Source: Candidatus Zambryskiibacteriota bacterium
GTDB lineage: Bacteria; Patescibacteriota; Minisyncoccia; Phycocordibacterales; DATDWN01
Direction: 5' to 3'
Assembly (NCBI GenBank): GCA_003173855.1
Contig: PPGI01000005.1
Span: 1-44,652, forward strand
DNA length: 44,652 nucleotides
Positions 9,490 through 19,996 of this stretch are shown in pieces (positions within the stretch are counted from its first letter, which is position 1; every line of letters starts with the position of its first letter). The translations under genes and the position numbers were made by a program. The notes beneath the pieces are model-generated. The model was not told where the DNA came from. It was given only the letters and a program-made list of their open reading frames with translations, and ran no database searches.

Positions 9490-12062
9490 TAGTTACAGAA
9501 CTTTACAAAGGACAAGGACTCGGAAATCAACTTTTTTGCTACATAACAACTCGAGTTATTGGCAAAGATAATGGTTATAAATTTGGAATTGACCATCCTG
9601 AAAGATTCAAGGGTTTAGATTTTTTTAATTTGGACTTTGGCGAAAAAGTTTTGGGTGGGAAAGGCCCGGAAGGAGGTCCGCCAATAGAACTACCTCAAGG
9701 AATTTATAACTACTATCGTGAAAAAAGAGTGGACCATCCGGTACACATGTCCGATATTCGACAATATGATTCTGAACTTATAAATATTCTAGACAATACC
9801 AAAATTGATGGCTTAATGCAGGATGAGAAATATTTTTCTCACAGAAAAGAAGAAATTAGAGAATGGCTTAAAATTAAACCTGAATTTGAATGTACTGATT
9901 TCGCGAGCGATGATATCTGCATTATTAATTTTCGCGGAGGCGATTATGTCCGCAACACGAAATTATTTCTACCTCAATCATATTGGGATAATGCGGTTCA
10001 AAATATGAGAAAAATAAACAGTAATTTCAAATTTGTTGTTATTACTGATGATGAAAAAACAGCTAAGAGATTTTTTCCGGACTTCGAAGTGCATCATTTC
10101 AGTATTGCCAAAGACTATGCTGTTTTAAAAAACGCGCATTATTTAATAATGTCAAATTCCAGTTTTGCATGGTTCCCTGCCTGGCTTTCTACAAATTTAA
10201 AATACTGTATTGCTCCGAAATATTGGGCAGCATTCAATTTTTCAGACGGATTCTGGTCCATGACCTCAAATTTAACTTCTGATTGGGTATATCAGGACAG
10301 AGAAGGAAAGCTATTTGATAATTCGAGCTGTCGTAAGGAACTTGATAAATATATAGAAAATCATAAAGAATATTACTTGCCAAAAAAAATAACTAAAAAT
10401 TTTCTTGTAATTTCAAATTTCAACAATGATATTAGTTGGGTGCCTGAACTTACATCAAACTATTTGATTTATGATCGCAGCGCTAAGGCAGAATATCCAG
10501 TAACTATCGACAAAACGAAAATCATACGTTCACCTAACCTTGGCTATAACTCATATGACTACTTCACATACATTATTGATAATTACGACAACTTGCCAGA
10601 AGTTGTTATATTCGCAAAAGGCCATACTTTTCCACGTCATGTAAGAAGAGAGTATTTTGAAAGAGTAATGAATAATCGGTTTTTTACTCCTTTAGAAGAT
10701 TACAAATTGTATAAAGACCAATTTCCAAAATCATTTATCTCTGAGGAAGGTGGTTTCTGTGAACGAAATAATAGTTGGTATTTACAGTACACCTCGACAA
10801 AATATTTTCATGATTTTAATAATTTCTGGCGATTTACATTTAAAGACGCTCCTATTCCTCGCTATGTACGTTTTGCTCCCGGAGGAGACTACATTGTGCC
10901 AAGAGAAAATATTTTGAAACTACCAAAAGTAGTATACGAAAATTTGCGATTGTTTATGTCTCATGGACCAGAGCCTGGAGAAACTCACATTATTGAAAGA
11001 GCCTGTCATACACTTTGGACATCGAACTTCGAACTTGCGGAAACTATTTTAAAACCTGTCGACGAAAGCTTTGTTGCTCTTCCTCCTAATAAACCTGATA
11101 TTCCTTTTTTTAAAAAAGTTCTTCTAAAAATTAAATATGAAAGTATTGGAATTTGGAATAAATATATAAATCCGCCGAAAATTGTTGAAGAGAAATTTGA
11201 TATTGAAAAAAAGAAGTTATACGATGAATACAGGAAAAAAATAAAAATTTACGATGTTTTTACCTTTTTTAATGAACTTGATTTATTAGAAATACGATTG
11301 AATATTCTTAATTCATATGTAGATTATTTCGTTATAGTAGAGGCTACAGAAACTTTCTCGGGTAAACCAAAAACATTGTATTTTGAAGAGAATAAAGAAC
11401 GGTTCAAAAAATGGCTTCCAAAAATCAAACATTATGTTATAAAAGACACTCCAAAAAATGAAAACGATAAAAACTGTGACCAGAATATATTAAAACTGGC
11501 TAAAGAGAGTCCAAATGTCCCCAAAGGAGTATTGCATTGGTTAAAGGAATTTTATCAAAAGGAATCAATCAAAAAGGCACTTATCGGTTTGAATGATGAT
11601 GACTTTTGTTTTATTTCAGATGTTGATGAAATTTGGAACCCAAATATTCTTATTGATTATTCAAGAGACGATGTCTTTCGATTGCGACAAATGGTGTATG
11701 CATATTATATGGATAACCACTCGAGCGAAATGTGGTTCGGAACTATTGCAACGAAATATAAAAATATTAAAAATAGTGTTTTAAATCATTTGCGAACCGA
11801 GAATCAAACAAGATATACTTTACTATCCAAAGGCGGATGGCACTTTACTAGTCTTGGAGGGGCACAGAAAATTATTGAAAAAATAGAAGCAACCTACTCA
11901 AAAGACGACTATGACACCGAAGAAATAAAAGATAACGTTGAGAGAAGAATCAAAAATAAAGAAGATTATCTGGGCCGAAACATGAAATTTTGGAAGTACG
12001 AAGAAGGATTGCCAGAATACATCAAAGAAAATAAGAATAAGTATAGAAAATATTTTATCTAA
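9486..12062 (+). CDS. Three-domain protein: GT11-like fucosyltransferase + DUF3431-like + GT17-like domain
   Basis: N-term GQGLGNQLFCY, NFRGGDYVR, NSSFAWFPAWL; middle ISWVPELTSNYLIYDRS/NLGYNSYDYFTYIIDNYDNLP; C-term IYDVFTFFNELDLLEIRLNIL...DYFVIVEATETFSG, ISDVDEIWNP, GGWHFTSLG. Confidence 0.82.
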   Translation: MIVTELYKGQGLGNQLFCYITTRVIGKDNGYKFGIDHPERFKGLDFFNLDFGEKVLGGKGPEGGPPIELPQGIYNYYREKRVDHPVHMSDIRQYDSELINILDNTKIDGLMQDEKYFSHRKEEIREWLKIKPEFECTDFASDDICIINFRGGDYVRNTKLFLPQSYWDNAVQNMRKINSNFKFVVITDDEKTAKRFFPDFEVHHFSIAKDYAVLKNAHYLIMSNSSFAWFPAWLSTNLKYCIAPKYWAAFNFSDGFWSMTSNLTSDWVYQDREGKLFDNSSCRKELDKYIENHKEYYLPKKITKNFLVISNFNNDISWVPELTSNYLIYDRSAKAEYPVTIDKTKIIRSPNLGYNSYDYFTYIIDNYDNLPEVVIFAKGHTFPRHVRREYFERVMNNRFFTPLEDYKLYKDQFPKSFISEEGGFCERNNSWYLQYTSTKYFHDFNNFWRFTFKDAPIPRYVRFAPGGDYIVPRENILKLPKVVYENLRLFMSHGPEPGETHIIERACHTLWTSNFELAETILKPVDESFVALPPNKPDIPFFKKVLLKIKYESIGIWNKYINPPKIVEEKFDIEKKKLYDEYRKKIKIYDVFTFFNELDLLEIRLNILNSYVDYFVIVEATETFSGKPKTLYFEENKERFKKWLPKIKHYVIKDTPKNENDKNCDQNILKLAKESPNVPKGVLHWLKEFYQKESIKKALIGLNDDDFCFISDVDEIWNPNILIDYSRDDVFRLRQMVYAYYMDNHSSEMWFGTIATKYKNIKNSVLNHLRTENQTRYTLLSKGGWHFTSLGGAQKIIEKIEATYSKDDYDTEEIKDNVERRIKNKEDYLGRNMKFWKYEEGLPEYIKENKNKYRKYFI

Positions 12063-12070
12063 CTTTTGGT

Positions 12071-12877
12071 ATGAATTATGACGTCACATTCCAGACTCAA
12101 TGTTATGAAAATGATTACGAGTACATACTCGCGGAAAATACATTAGAGAATAGGATTTTAAATTGTAATCATGATTTTAAAAAAAGAGTCCTTATTATAA
12201 ATAATGTTTCAGACAGAAAAAAAGTTGCGTCACTTGCCGAGGTAATAAAGAAAAAAAATATCATCGATGAGTATTACTTTGCTGAAGATTACATTGACAC
12301 TGCACTCAAATTTTTTGATATAAAAAAATCAAGCTTTAACGGCGGATATTACTACGCGCGTTGTCATCTTGTTGGAGCCTATCTTTGCACAACAACTTAC
12401 CTCCTTCATTTCAATTCTGATGCATATATACCTAAACCGGCTCAAATAGATTGGATTAATGAGGGTATACAGATGATGGCTTTAAACCCCACATATACGT
12501 CAGTTTCCCCACTTTGGAATGACGCCTATGATGGAGCTAAAGCTGAGTCAGTCGATGATCTTGGAGATTACTTTACAAGCTACAATTTTTCCGATAATTG
12601 CTATCTTGTCCCAGTACAATTATTTAAAACAAAAATCTACAACGAACACAACGACACCTCAGGCCACTATCCTGAGTATGCAGGAGAGTCTTTCGAAAAA
12701 AGGGTTTATTGCTATATGAGAAATCGAGGGCTTTTACGTCTCATATATAAAAAAGTTTCTTACACTCATAAAGACTTCCCGAAAAAGCCTGTACATCCTT
12801 TAATTGCAAAAATTCGTTCTGTACAAAAATTAGCGAATAGAATATCGCGTAAAGTAAAAAAGAAATTAGGTAAATAA
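12071..12877 (+). CDS. Putative glycosyltransferase, GT-A-like (unknown family)
   Basis: LLHFNSDAYI DxD-like motif; context in glycan locus. Confidence 0.5.
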   Translation: MNYDVTFQTQCYENDYEYILAENTLENRILNCNHDFKKRVLIINNVSDRKKVASLAEVIKKKNIIDEYYFAEDYIDTALKFFDIKKSSFNGGYYYARCHLVGAYLCTTTYLLHFNSDAYIPKPAQIDWINEGIQMMALNPTYTSVSPLWNDAYDGAKAESVDDLGDYFTSYNFSDNCYLVPVQLFKTKIYNEHNDTSGHYPEYAGESFEKRVYCYMRNRGLLRLIYKKVSYTHKDFPKKPVHPLIAKIRSVQKLANRISRKVKKKLGK

Positions 12878-12878
12878 T

Positions 12879-13616
12879 ATGATCATAGTAAAACTAGAAG
12901 GTGGACTAGGAAATCAAATGTTTCAATATGCAAGAGGATTGGCCGAATCTGTCGATAAAAAAACTTCCCTTGCACTTGATATCTCCGAATATTCACGTAA
13001 TACCAAAAGAGAGTTTACACTTGGACATTACTCTATTTCGGTTCGTGTTGCCTCATCATTTGAAATCCTAATTCAGAAAGTTTTCAGAAGGAGTAATTAT
13101 TTAGTAGGTTATTTTCAAAGTGAAAAATACTTTAAAAATATTTCGGATCAAGTGAAAAAAGAGTTTACTCTAAAGGAACCTATTGATCATGTTCTTCCAA
13201 ATATTGCCGAAGATATAAAAACATCACAATCTGTTTCAGTACACATTCGTCGAACAGATTATCTTGATAAACAACATAGGTATATTATTTTAGGAAAAGA
13301 TTATTACTCATCTGCTATGGAAATAATCCAATCGAAAGTGCCATCACCAAAATTCTTCTTCTTCTCAGATGATATAGAATGGGTTAAACAAAACCTCAAC
13401 TTCCCTTCCGATTCAATTTTTATGAACTATAAGGACTATGAGGAACTTGCTCTTATGAGTCTGTGCAAACATAATATTATTGCCAATTCAACTTTCTCAT
13501 GGTGGGGCGCGTGGCTTAATACAAATATGGCAAAAATTGTTATATCTCCCAAAAAATGGTTTACAACATATGAGTACGAAGAAGGGTTCTTGCCACAATC
13601 ATGGATAACAATATAA
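12879..13616 (+). CDS. Alpha-1,2-fucosyltransferase (GT11)
   Basis: LEGGLGNQMFQYARGLA, VHIRRTDYL, NSTFSWWGAWL. Confidence 0.93.
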   Translation: MIIVKLEGGLGNQMFQYARGLAESVDKKTSLALDISEYSRNTKREFTLGHYSISVRVASSFEILIQKVFRRSNYLVGYFQSEKYFKNISDQVKKEFTLKEPIDHVLPNIAEDIKTSQSVSVHIRRTDYLDKQHRYIILGKDYYSSAMEIIQSKVPSPKFFFFSDDIEWVKQNLNFPSDSIFMNYKDYEELALMSLCKHNIIANSTFSWWGAWLNTNMAKIVISPKKWFTTYEYEEGFLPQSWITI

Positions 13617-14638
13617 AAAATCCTATAATAAGCGTGGTTCTGCCAATTTATAACGGTGAGAAATATTTAGGCGAAGCAATTCAAAGTATACTCAACCAAA
13701 CATTTACTGACTTTGAACTTTTAATAATTGACGATTGTTCAAAAGATAATGGTTTAGAGATCGCGCAGTCATATAAAGATCCGAGAATAAGGATTTTGAA
13801 AAATGAAAAAAATCTTGGGTTAGCTCTTTCAATTGATCGTGGCATACAAGAAAGTAGAGGTCAATTCATTGCCAGAATGGATCAAGACGATATAGCTCTT
13901 AGACAACGTTTTGCTCGTCAGATTTTGTATTTAGAAAATCATAGAGATATAGATATTGTTGGTACATGGGCAACAACAATAGGTGAAAAAACAGGAGTCA
14001 AAATTCGCCGACCAACCAATCCAGACGAAGTTAAAGCAAGTCTTCTGTTTAGAACATCTCTTATTCATCCGACTATAATGATTCGTAAATCATTTTTAGA
14101 AAAGAATGGAGTAAGATACGGTCATTTCGAGAATAATACAGTGGGATTTATTGAAGATTATGATTTTTATACCAGAGCAATTCAGTTCGGCAAATTAGCA
14201 AATATAAGTGAGGTTTTACTTAAATATAGAAAGCATTCAGCTCAAACAAGTGTTGAAAAAGTCAAAACTCAGATTGAATTTGCAAAAGTCATCGTCCGAA
14301 GACAACTTGAACGTTTAGGGATTGATCCAACCGAGGAAGACCTCGCAACTGCAGTAGCTGTAAAGAGATACTTGTTTTTAGATGATATGACTTTCCAACA
14401 TAAACTCGAAAAACTTTTTAGAAAAATAATTGAAGCAAATGAAATAAAAAAAATATATAAAGAAAAATCATTAAAAAAAGTTTTTGGAGAGATATGGCTT
14501 GATGTGGCCTTAGCTTATCGTGCACATAATAAGGACGCCTGGATTCCGTTTTGGAATTATCCAGTAAAATGGATTCGTCCTAGTTTCTCAAATATTGTTC
14601 GAATTATTAAACTTTGGACATATCATATTGTCTCTTGA
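13601..14638 (+). CDS. Glycosyltransferase family 2
   Basis: SVVLPIYNGEKYLGEAIQSILNQTFTDFELLIIDDCS, MDQDD. Confidence 0.93.
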   Translation: MDNNIKNPIISVVLPIYNGEKYLGEAIQSILNQTFTDFELLIIDDCSKDNGLEIAQSYKDPRIRILKNEKNLGLALSIDRGIQESRGQFIARMDQDDIALRQRFARQILYLENHRDIDIVGTWATTIGEKTGVKIRRPTNPDEVKASLLFRTSLIHPTIMIRKSFLEKNGVRYGHFENNTVGFIEDYDFYTRAIQFGKLANISEVLLKYRKHSAQTSVEKVKTQIEFAKVIVRRQLERLGIDPTEEDLATAVAVKRYLFLDDMTFQHKLEKLFRKIIEANEIKKIYKEKSLKKVFGEIWLDVALAYRAHNKDAWIPFWNYPVKWIRPSFSNIVRIIKLWTYHIVS

Positions 14639-15758
14639 TATTTTCAATAATATTTTTTGCCCTTTGTTTCCATGTGTAATGCAACTCGACTTCCTTAAAA
14701 GCATTTTGAATCAGCGTTTCTCTCAAATGTTCGTCTGTCTTTAATCGAATAATCGCCTGCGCAAGGGCTTCACTATTTCCTGGGGGTATAAGAAGTGCCG
14801 TTTCATTATCTTTAAGAACTTCTCTGATTGAAGGCAAATCTGTGGCAATTATCGGTTTTTTAGCTGCCATATATTCAAATATTTTAAGAGGCGACATATA
14901 GAATTTATAATGTTCAGTTTCAGGAAATGGAGCAACCGCCACATCACATGCACTTAAATAAAGTGATCTGTCTTTTACTGCAATTTTGCCTGCAAAAATT
15001 ACTCGGCTGGAAACTGACTTATTTTTGGCAAATTGTTTATAAAATTTGATATCTTCTGGCTCTCCTCCAATTATATATAGAACGTATGATTCTTCGAGGT
15101 GTTTGAGAGCCTCAATAGCCGTACCAACCCCTTTTTCTATACCCATAGTCCTCAATGCACCTAGGTAGCCGAATATAAGGCTGTCCTGCGGCAAATTTAG
15201 CCTAATTCTAGCCTCTTTTTGTGTAATTTTAGCCGTAAAATCAGCAGGTCTCACACCATCTGGGGCAACAATTATTTTATCAAATGGAATACCGAGTCCA
15301 GCTACTTTTGATTTCAAAAATGAGGTAAGCACTACGATACCATTTGCGCTTTTAACTACACTTCGGTAAAGCGATGAATGACCCTGAAAAGCGTGAATCT
15401 CCAAAAAAATTTTTCTAAAGAATGGCACGAGGTAAACTTCTCTTGTGTATATCTGATCATATTTTTTAAAAAGAAGATATATTCTCGCCGAAGCAATAAA
15501 AGAAATCAGTCGAAGGAAATAAAAAAACTTTGAAGTTGTGCCTTGGAAAATATCCAAGTACGGAACTTCTGTAATTTTAAATTTTTGTTCCACTTGGTTA
15601 TATACAAATGGATCAATCGGTTTCTTATTACTTCTTTTTGGTACAACTAGAGTCACCTCTATGCCATTTTCGGCAAAGGCTTCGCACATTTTCATTATTT
15701 GGAGCGTATGTGCCCAATCGTCATAAAGCCCCGCTTGGGCAAGATAGACTAATTTCAT
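14607..15758 (-). CDS. Glycosyltransferase family 4
   Basis: IFGYLGALRTMGIEKG, SPLKIFEYMAAKKPIIATDLPSIREVL. Confidence 0.9.
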   Translation of the reverse strand: MKLVYLAQAGLYDDWAHTLQIMKMCEAFAENGIEVTLVVPKRSNKKPIDPFVYNQVEQKFKITEVPYLDIFQGTTSKFFYFLRLISFIASARIYLLFKKYDQIYTREVYLVPFFRKIFLEIHAFQGHSSLYRSVVKSANGIVVLTSFLKSKVAGLGIPFDKIIVAPDGVRPADFTAKITQKEARIRLNLPQDSLIFGYLGALRTMGIEKGVGTAIEALKHLEESYVLYIIGGEPEDIKFYKQFAKNKSVSSRVIFAGKIAVKDRSLYLSACDVAVAPFPETEHYKFYMSPLKIFEYMAAKKPIIATDLPSIREVLKDNETALLIPPGNSEALAQAIIRLKTDEHLRETLIQNAFKEVELHYTWKQRAKNIIENIKRQYDMSKV

Positions 15759-15767
15759 AATTTGAGT

Positions 15768-16586
15768 CTAACGTTTTGAGTATATTTTTTCAACTAGAGC
15801 AAAACCTTTATCTTCCTCTTTCGTATTACTTGGATCACTTTTAGAAATAAACCCACGTTCACCTTCCAAACAATATTTGCTCATTCTATAAAATTGAGAC
15901 ATAGACTCTACTTTATTTTCCAAATGCTTATCTTTCAGAAGTTTTAACAACGGAAATACTGTTGTGTTCCAATCGCTTATCTCATCAAATTTCATCGCAC
16001 TATTTACTTCTCCTTCCCTTGTCAATGTTGTGTCACTTAAATCAAAATGGCCACCCATTATCTCCATCATTTCTTTTTTGAAAAATTCAAAAGAACCTCT
16101 GATATTAAGCGGCTTCGGTAAATGAAATAATCTTCGTAATCGACGCTGAGTATTACCGGTACTGTTCGTAAGAATAAGCCATGATGACGGTTTTAAAACT
16201 TCCTCAAATAATGTATTTGTCAAAATAAAATTATCATCATGAGAAAAAAGAAACATATCATATTGCTTGTAATCGTGATCATCTAACCACTGGTTGCTGC
16301 TGCCCCAATCGCCGATCGTATTAGGATAGAGTTTATAATTCCAACCTAAACGCTCAATATCCTCGACTGTTGCCAATTTTTGATACAAAATCTTGTCATA
16401 TTTTTCACGGCCAGTATTTGAAAAATTTTTGATTATGTCCTTTTTTTCTTCAGCTGAGAATTTAGGATCCCTATGCGAAACGCAAAAAAAATCTATTGAC
16501 CAGCCAGCTGGAACTTTCTGATCTTTAAGTACTTGGTAGAAATGTAACGGGAAGTGCCAGCCACTTACTACAACTGCGAGCTTCAT
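15768..16586 (-). CDS. Hypothetical protein, possibly glycosyltransferase-like
   Basis: Long ORF in glycan locus with 4-bp overlap to the next gene; FLFSHDDNF. Confidence 0.5.
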   Translation of the reverse strand: MKLAVVVSGWHFPLHFYQVLKDQKVPAGWSIDFFCVSHRDPKFSAEEKKDIIKNFSNTGREKYDKILYQKLATVEDIERLGWNYKLYPNTIGDWGSSNQWLDDHDYKQYDMFLFSHDDNFILTNTLFEEVLKPSSWLILTNSTGNTQRRLRRLFHLPKPLNIRGSFEFFKKEMMEIMGGHFDLSDTTLTREGEVNSAMKFDEISDWNTTVFPLLKLLKDKHLENKVESMSQFYRMSKYCLEGERGFISKSDPSNTKEEDKGFALVEKIYSKR

Positions 16587-17140
16587 ATTTTTTTTATTAA
16601 CGATAATGAAGGGAACTTGGCATTTACGACTTCATATGGAACGTTACTTTCAGTCATTTTCTTAAATCCATACTTATTCATCCAATCTATATTGTCTCTT
16701 TCCTTTGTTCCTCCTTCAAAATAAACCATTGCACCTTGGTCTATAAAAGGTTTTACTGCTCCATATAAATGTTCAAGTTTTTCTCCATTATTAGAAATAT
16801 CAAAATGCATCATATCAAAAGGTTCTGGATTTTTTAACCATTTTTCAAAATCCATATCTTTGAGTTCCACATATTTTTGTAATCCATACTTATTTATATT
16901 CTCTTGGGTTACCTTTTTTGTAGAATGTTTATACTGATATTTATCAAAAAGATCATACACAATAATTTTACCCTGCCTTAACTCTTCGAGTGCCATTGCC
17001 ATAGCAATAGTGGAGTAACCATAGAGACATCCGAACTCTATAATTTTTTTTGGTTTATGTTTAAGAACAGCTTCGTAGAGATCTTTACCTAAATCGTGTT
17101 CGGCGTATGAGCTCTCAATGTCAGGATTTTGATACTTCAT
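16583..17140 (-). CDS. Class I SAM-dependent methyltransferase
   Basis: IIEFGCLYGYSTIAMA motif. Confidence 0.75.
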   Translation of the reverse strand: MKYQNPDIESSYAEHDLGKDLYEAVLKHKPKKIIEFGCLYGYSTIAMAMALEELRQGKIIVYDLFDKYQYKHSTKKVTQENINKYGLQKYVELKDMDFEKWLKNPEPFDMMHFDISNNGEKLEHLYGAVKPFIDQGAMVYFEGGTKERDNIDWMNKYGFKKMTESNVPYEVVNAKFPSLSLIKKI

Positions 17141-18266
17141 CGTACCATTCTATACCAGTTGCCTTAAATTTTTTAATATCAGTATCATAGAATTTCTTAA
17201 TTAAATCACATGCATACATAACATCATCTACTGAGACCTTCGAATTTATAGGTAAATATAAATACTGACTTTCCAGTCGATTCATATTTGGCAAATTCAA
17301 ACGTTTGCCTCCAAAAATTTTAAAAATGTCGTTCCTTAAGTGCACGAGGTTATTATCAACTTTATTTTTAAGAAGATACTCAGCCAATTCATCTCTGTGT
17401 TCAACCAATACACCCAAGAGCCAGTACGAACCTCCAGCAATAATTTTTATACCCCTTGGAAGATTTTTTTTGTACATTTCAACTAGTTTTTTTCTGTGAG
17501 CAATAATCTTTGGCAAATCAGGCAAAGCAGCGAGACCGAAGCAGGCGTCAATATCTGTTGGTTGGAATTTATAGCCGGCTTCTTCGATATCAAATGTCAT
17601 CGCTCGTCGCTCCCAGGCTTGATAATGTTTTCTGGCCTTTAGTTCCCTATCAATACCAAACCAGCGGAGCAATTTTGCCCGTCGATATTCCTCCTTATTT
17701 TTAAGCACAAGCATACCTCCATCGCAGGTTGTTATGTGTTTTATTGCTTGGAACGAGTAACAAATATAATCACCTTCTAGTTTTCCAACATGATGTTGAG
17801 CCGCATCGACAATAAGTGGTAATTTGTGTTTCTTCGCAATTGAATAAATTTTTGGATCAAATGGGATACCTCCAAGATGCACACCGACTATTGCTTTTGT
17901 TTTTTTTGTGATTCTTTTTTCAACGTCTTCTGGTGAAATATTTAAATTATCATCAATATCAGCAAAGACAATTTTTACTCCCCTTCGAAGGAGTCCCATC
18001 TGTCCAGCAGTACAGTTTAAGATCGGAACGATTACCTCATCTCCCTTTTTGAGACCCACCATGTGATAAGCCAGCTCAAGTGCTGACGTACCGCTGTTAA
18101 CCATAAGTGGATACTTATAACCCATGACCTTACCGAACTCAGCTTCAAACAAATTAACTTTAGGACCCTGTCCAAGCCAACGGCCATCCAAACTATCCGA
18201 GATCTCCTTCAAGATCTTTTCCTTTGGAATATATGGGTAAAATAGAGGTATTTCTTCTCGTTTCAT
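17121..18266 (-). CDS. DegT/DnrJ/EryC1/StrS aminotransferase
   Basis: VNSGTSALELA, VDAAQHHVG, CYSFQAIKHITTCDGGML (catalytic Lys present). Confidence 0.92.
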   Translation of the reverse strand: MKREEIPLFYPYIPKEKILKEISDSLDGRWLGQGPKVNLFEAEFGKVMGYKYPLMVNSGTSALELAYHMVGLKKGDEVIVPILNCTAGQMGLLRRGVKIVFADIDDNLNISPEDVEKRITKKTKAIVGVHLGGIPFDPKIYSIAKKHKLPLIVDAAQHHVGKLEGDYICYSFQAIKHITTCDGGMLVLKNKEEYRRAKLLRWFGIDRELKARKHYQAWERRAMTFDIEEAGYKFQPTDIDACFGLAALPDLPKIIAHRKKLVEMYKKNLPRGIKIIAGGSYWLLGVLVEHRDELAEYLLKNKVDNNLVHLRNDIFKIFGGKRLNLPNMNRLESQYLYLPINSKVSVDDVMYACDLIKKFYDTDIKKFKATGIEWYDEVSKS

Positions 18267-18408
18267 AATTTGAACAGGATATCACAAAAGACTCGCTTTT
18301 CCAATAGGTCCACTAATAGTTATGGGACCTAAGTTTGAAAAAACTAAAATAAAATGTAGTATATGTCCAGATCTGATCTTCAACAATTCTAACTCATTGG
18401 AGTTTCAA

Positions 18409-19896
18409 ATGAACAAAGTGTGCCTAATCGTACCACCGTCAATCATTCTCTCAAAAGAGAGAACCTTTCCACATCTTGGGCCGATAAAAGTTGCGGCTCC
18501 CCTTCTTCAACGAGGAATTCCGGTAGATCAAATCGATCTCTCTGGAGTTGAAGACTATACTGGAGCGGTTCGTAAGTACGCAAGCGAAAACAAAGACGTC
18601 ACGTACGGACTTACTGCAACAAGCCCTCAACTTCCGCCAGCTGCTGAGATTTTGAAGGTCATTCGAGATACTAGACCTGAAGTAAAGGTCATTCTCGGTG
18701 GACCTCATTTCACTCTCGTGAACGCTTCAAGAAAAAAAGCATTTCACGATGGTCGGCCGATTCGTGCTGACAAGCATTTTGAAGAACTCACAGGAATGTT
18801 TGACACTGTGATTGCTGGCGATGGTGAACTTGCCATTCAGAGAGCATTGAAAAGCCCTGATATGAAGTTCATTGATGCTGATAACCCAATGTCAGACTTG
18901 TGGCTCAAACCTTTCGATTTGAATGAGATGCCATTGCCAGCAAGGCAACTTCTTGATCTCGAAAGTTACGAGTACTACATTGATGGTGTTCGAGCAACCA
19001 CCATGATCAATCAGCTTGGTTGTCCATATCCATGTGGATTTTGCGGAGGAAGGTACTCACCATTTCTTCGTAGAGTTCGTCATCGCAGCCAAGAAAATGT
19101 TCTCGCTGAAAAGCGAGAAATTTTCACAAAATATGGCTATCGAGCAATCATGGAGTATGATGACGAAGAAAATCTCGATCACGATGAAATGGTTTCCAGA
19201 ATGCACGCAACAGCACGACTGGCGGATGAATTAAAAATTGAGTGGCGTCTTCGGGGCTTTATCAAGTCGAATCTTTTCAACGAAGAGCAGGCTCAATCAA
19301 TGTTTGAAGCTGGTTTTCGAGAAATTCTCATTGGTTTTGAGTCAGGTTCTCCGCGTATTCTTCGTAACATCAAGAAACAAGCAACTTTGGATCAAAACAC
19401 ACGATGTGTTGAGATCGCAAAGAAAGCTGGTCTTCGAGTAAAAGCCTTGATGTCGATGGGACATCCTGGTGAAAGTGAGGAGACTATTCGGGAAACTGAA
19501 GAATGGATCCTCGCTATGGAGCCGGAATCTTTTGACCTGACGAGGATCACTGTCTATCCAGGAACTCCGTATTACGACGATGCTGTTCCGCACAGCTCTT
19601 TACCTGGAGTTTGGACTTACGAAGTTTCTGGTGATCGACTCTACAGCGGCGATGTTGATTTTCTTCACGACTTCAGTTTCTACAAAGGTGATCGTGGTGA
19701 CAGTATGGGTTTGAACAAGTTCACAACCTTCACTGATTACCTTTCATCAGATGATTTGGCAAGACTTCGGAAAGAAACGGAGGACAGACTTCGAGAAAAA
19801 CTTGGACAGCCGTACCAACAGAATGCTCCTGGAATTCCCTTCGATCGTTCAATGGGAATGGGACTTCCAGACAACATTCTTCGATCGTCGAGTTAG
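18409..19896 (+). CDS. B12-binding-domain radical SAM protein
   Basis: N-term B12-binding-like; CPYPCGFCGG CX3CX2C; start MNKVCLIV preceded by GGAG-N6. Confidence 0.88.
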   Translation: MNKVCLIVPPSIILSKERTFPHLGPIKVAAPLLQRGIPVDQIDLSGVEDYTGAVRKYASENKDVTYGLTATSPQLPPAAEILKVIRDTRPEVKVILGGPHFTLVNASRKKAFHDGRPIRADKHFEELTGMFDTVIAGDGELAIQRALKSPDMKFIDADNPMSDLWLKPFDLNEMPLPARQLLDLESYEYYIDGVRATTMINQLGCPYPCGFCGGRYSPFLRRVRHRSQENVLAEKREIFTKYGYRAIMEYDDEENLDHDEMVSRMHATARLADELKIEWRLRGFIKSNLFNEEQAQSMFEAGFREILIGFESGSPRILRNIKKQATLDQNTRCVEIAKKAGLRVKALMSMGHPGESEETIRETEEWILAMEPESFDLTRITVYPGTPYYDDAVPHSSLPGVWTYEVSGDRLYSGDVDFLHDFSFYKGDRGDSMGLNKFTTFTDYLSSDDLARLRKETEDRLREKLGQPYQQNAPGIPFDRSMGMGLPDNILRSSS

Positions 19897-19904
19897 GACT
19901 TACG

Positions 19905-19940
19905 AGGTCCGAGTGGGAAACCACCCGGACCTTTTCTTTT
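19905..19940 (+). terminator. Intrinsic terminator
   Basis: AGGTCCGaGTGG-GAAA-CCACcCGGACCT followed by TTTTCTTTT. Confidence 0.9.
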
Positions 19941-19996
19941 ATATTTATAATTGACGTTTTTTAAAAAATATGTTAGAGTCATCTCCGGAGGTTTTG

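Noticed and set aside
18322-18408. ORF-track N-terminal extension MGPKFEKTKIKCSICPDLI... of the radical SAM ORF
   Set aside because: The SD-preceded ATG at 18409 (MNKVCLIVPPS) matches a B12-binding-domain start; the extension is upstream DNA containing AGGTCC/GGACCT and a possible promoter.
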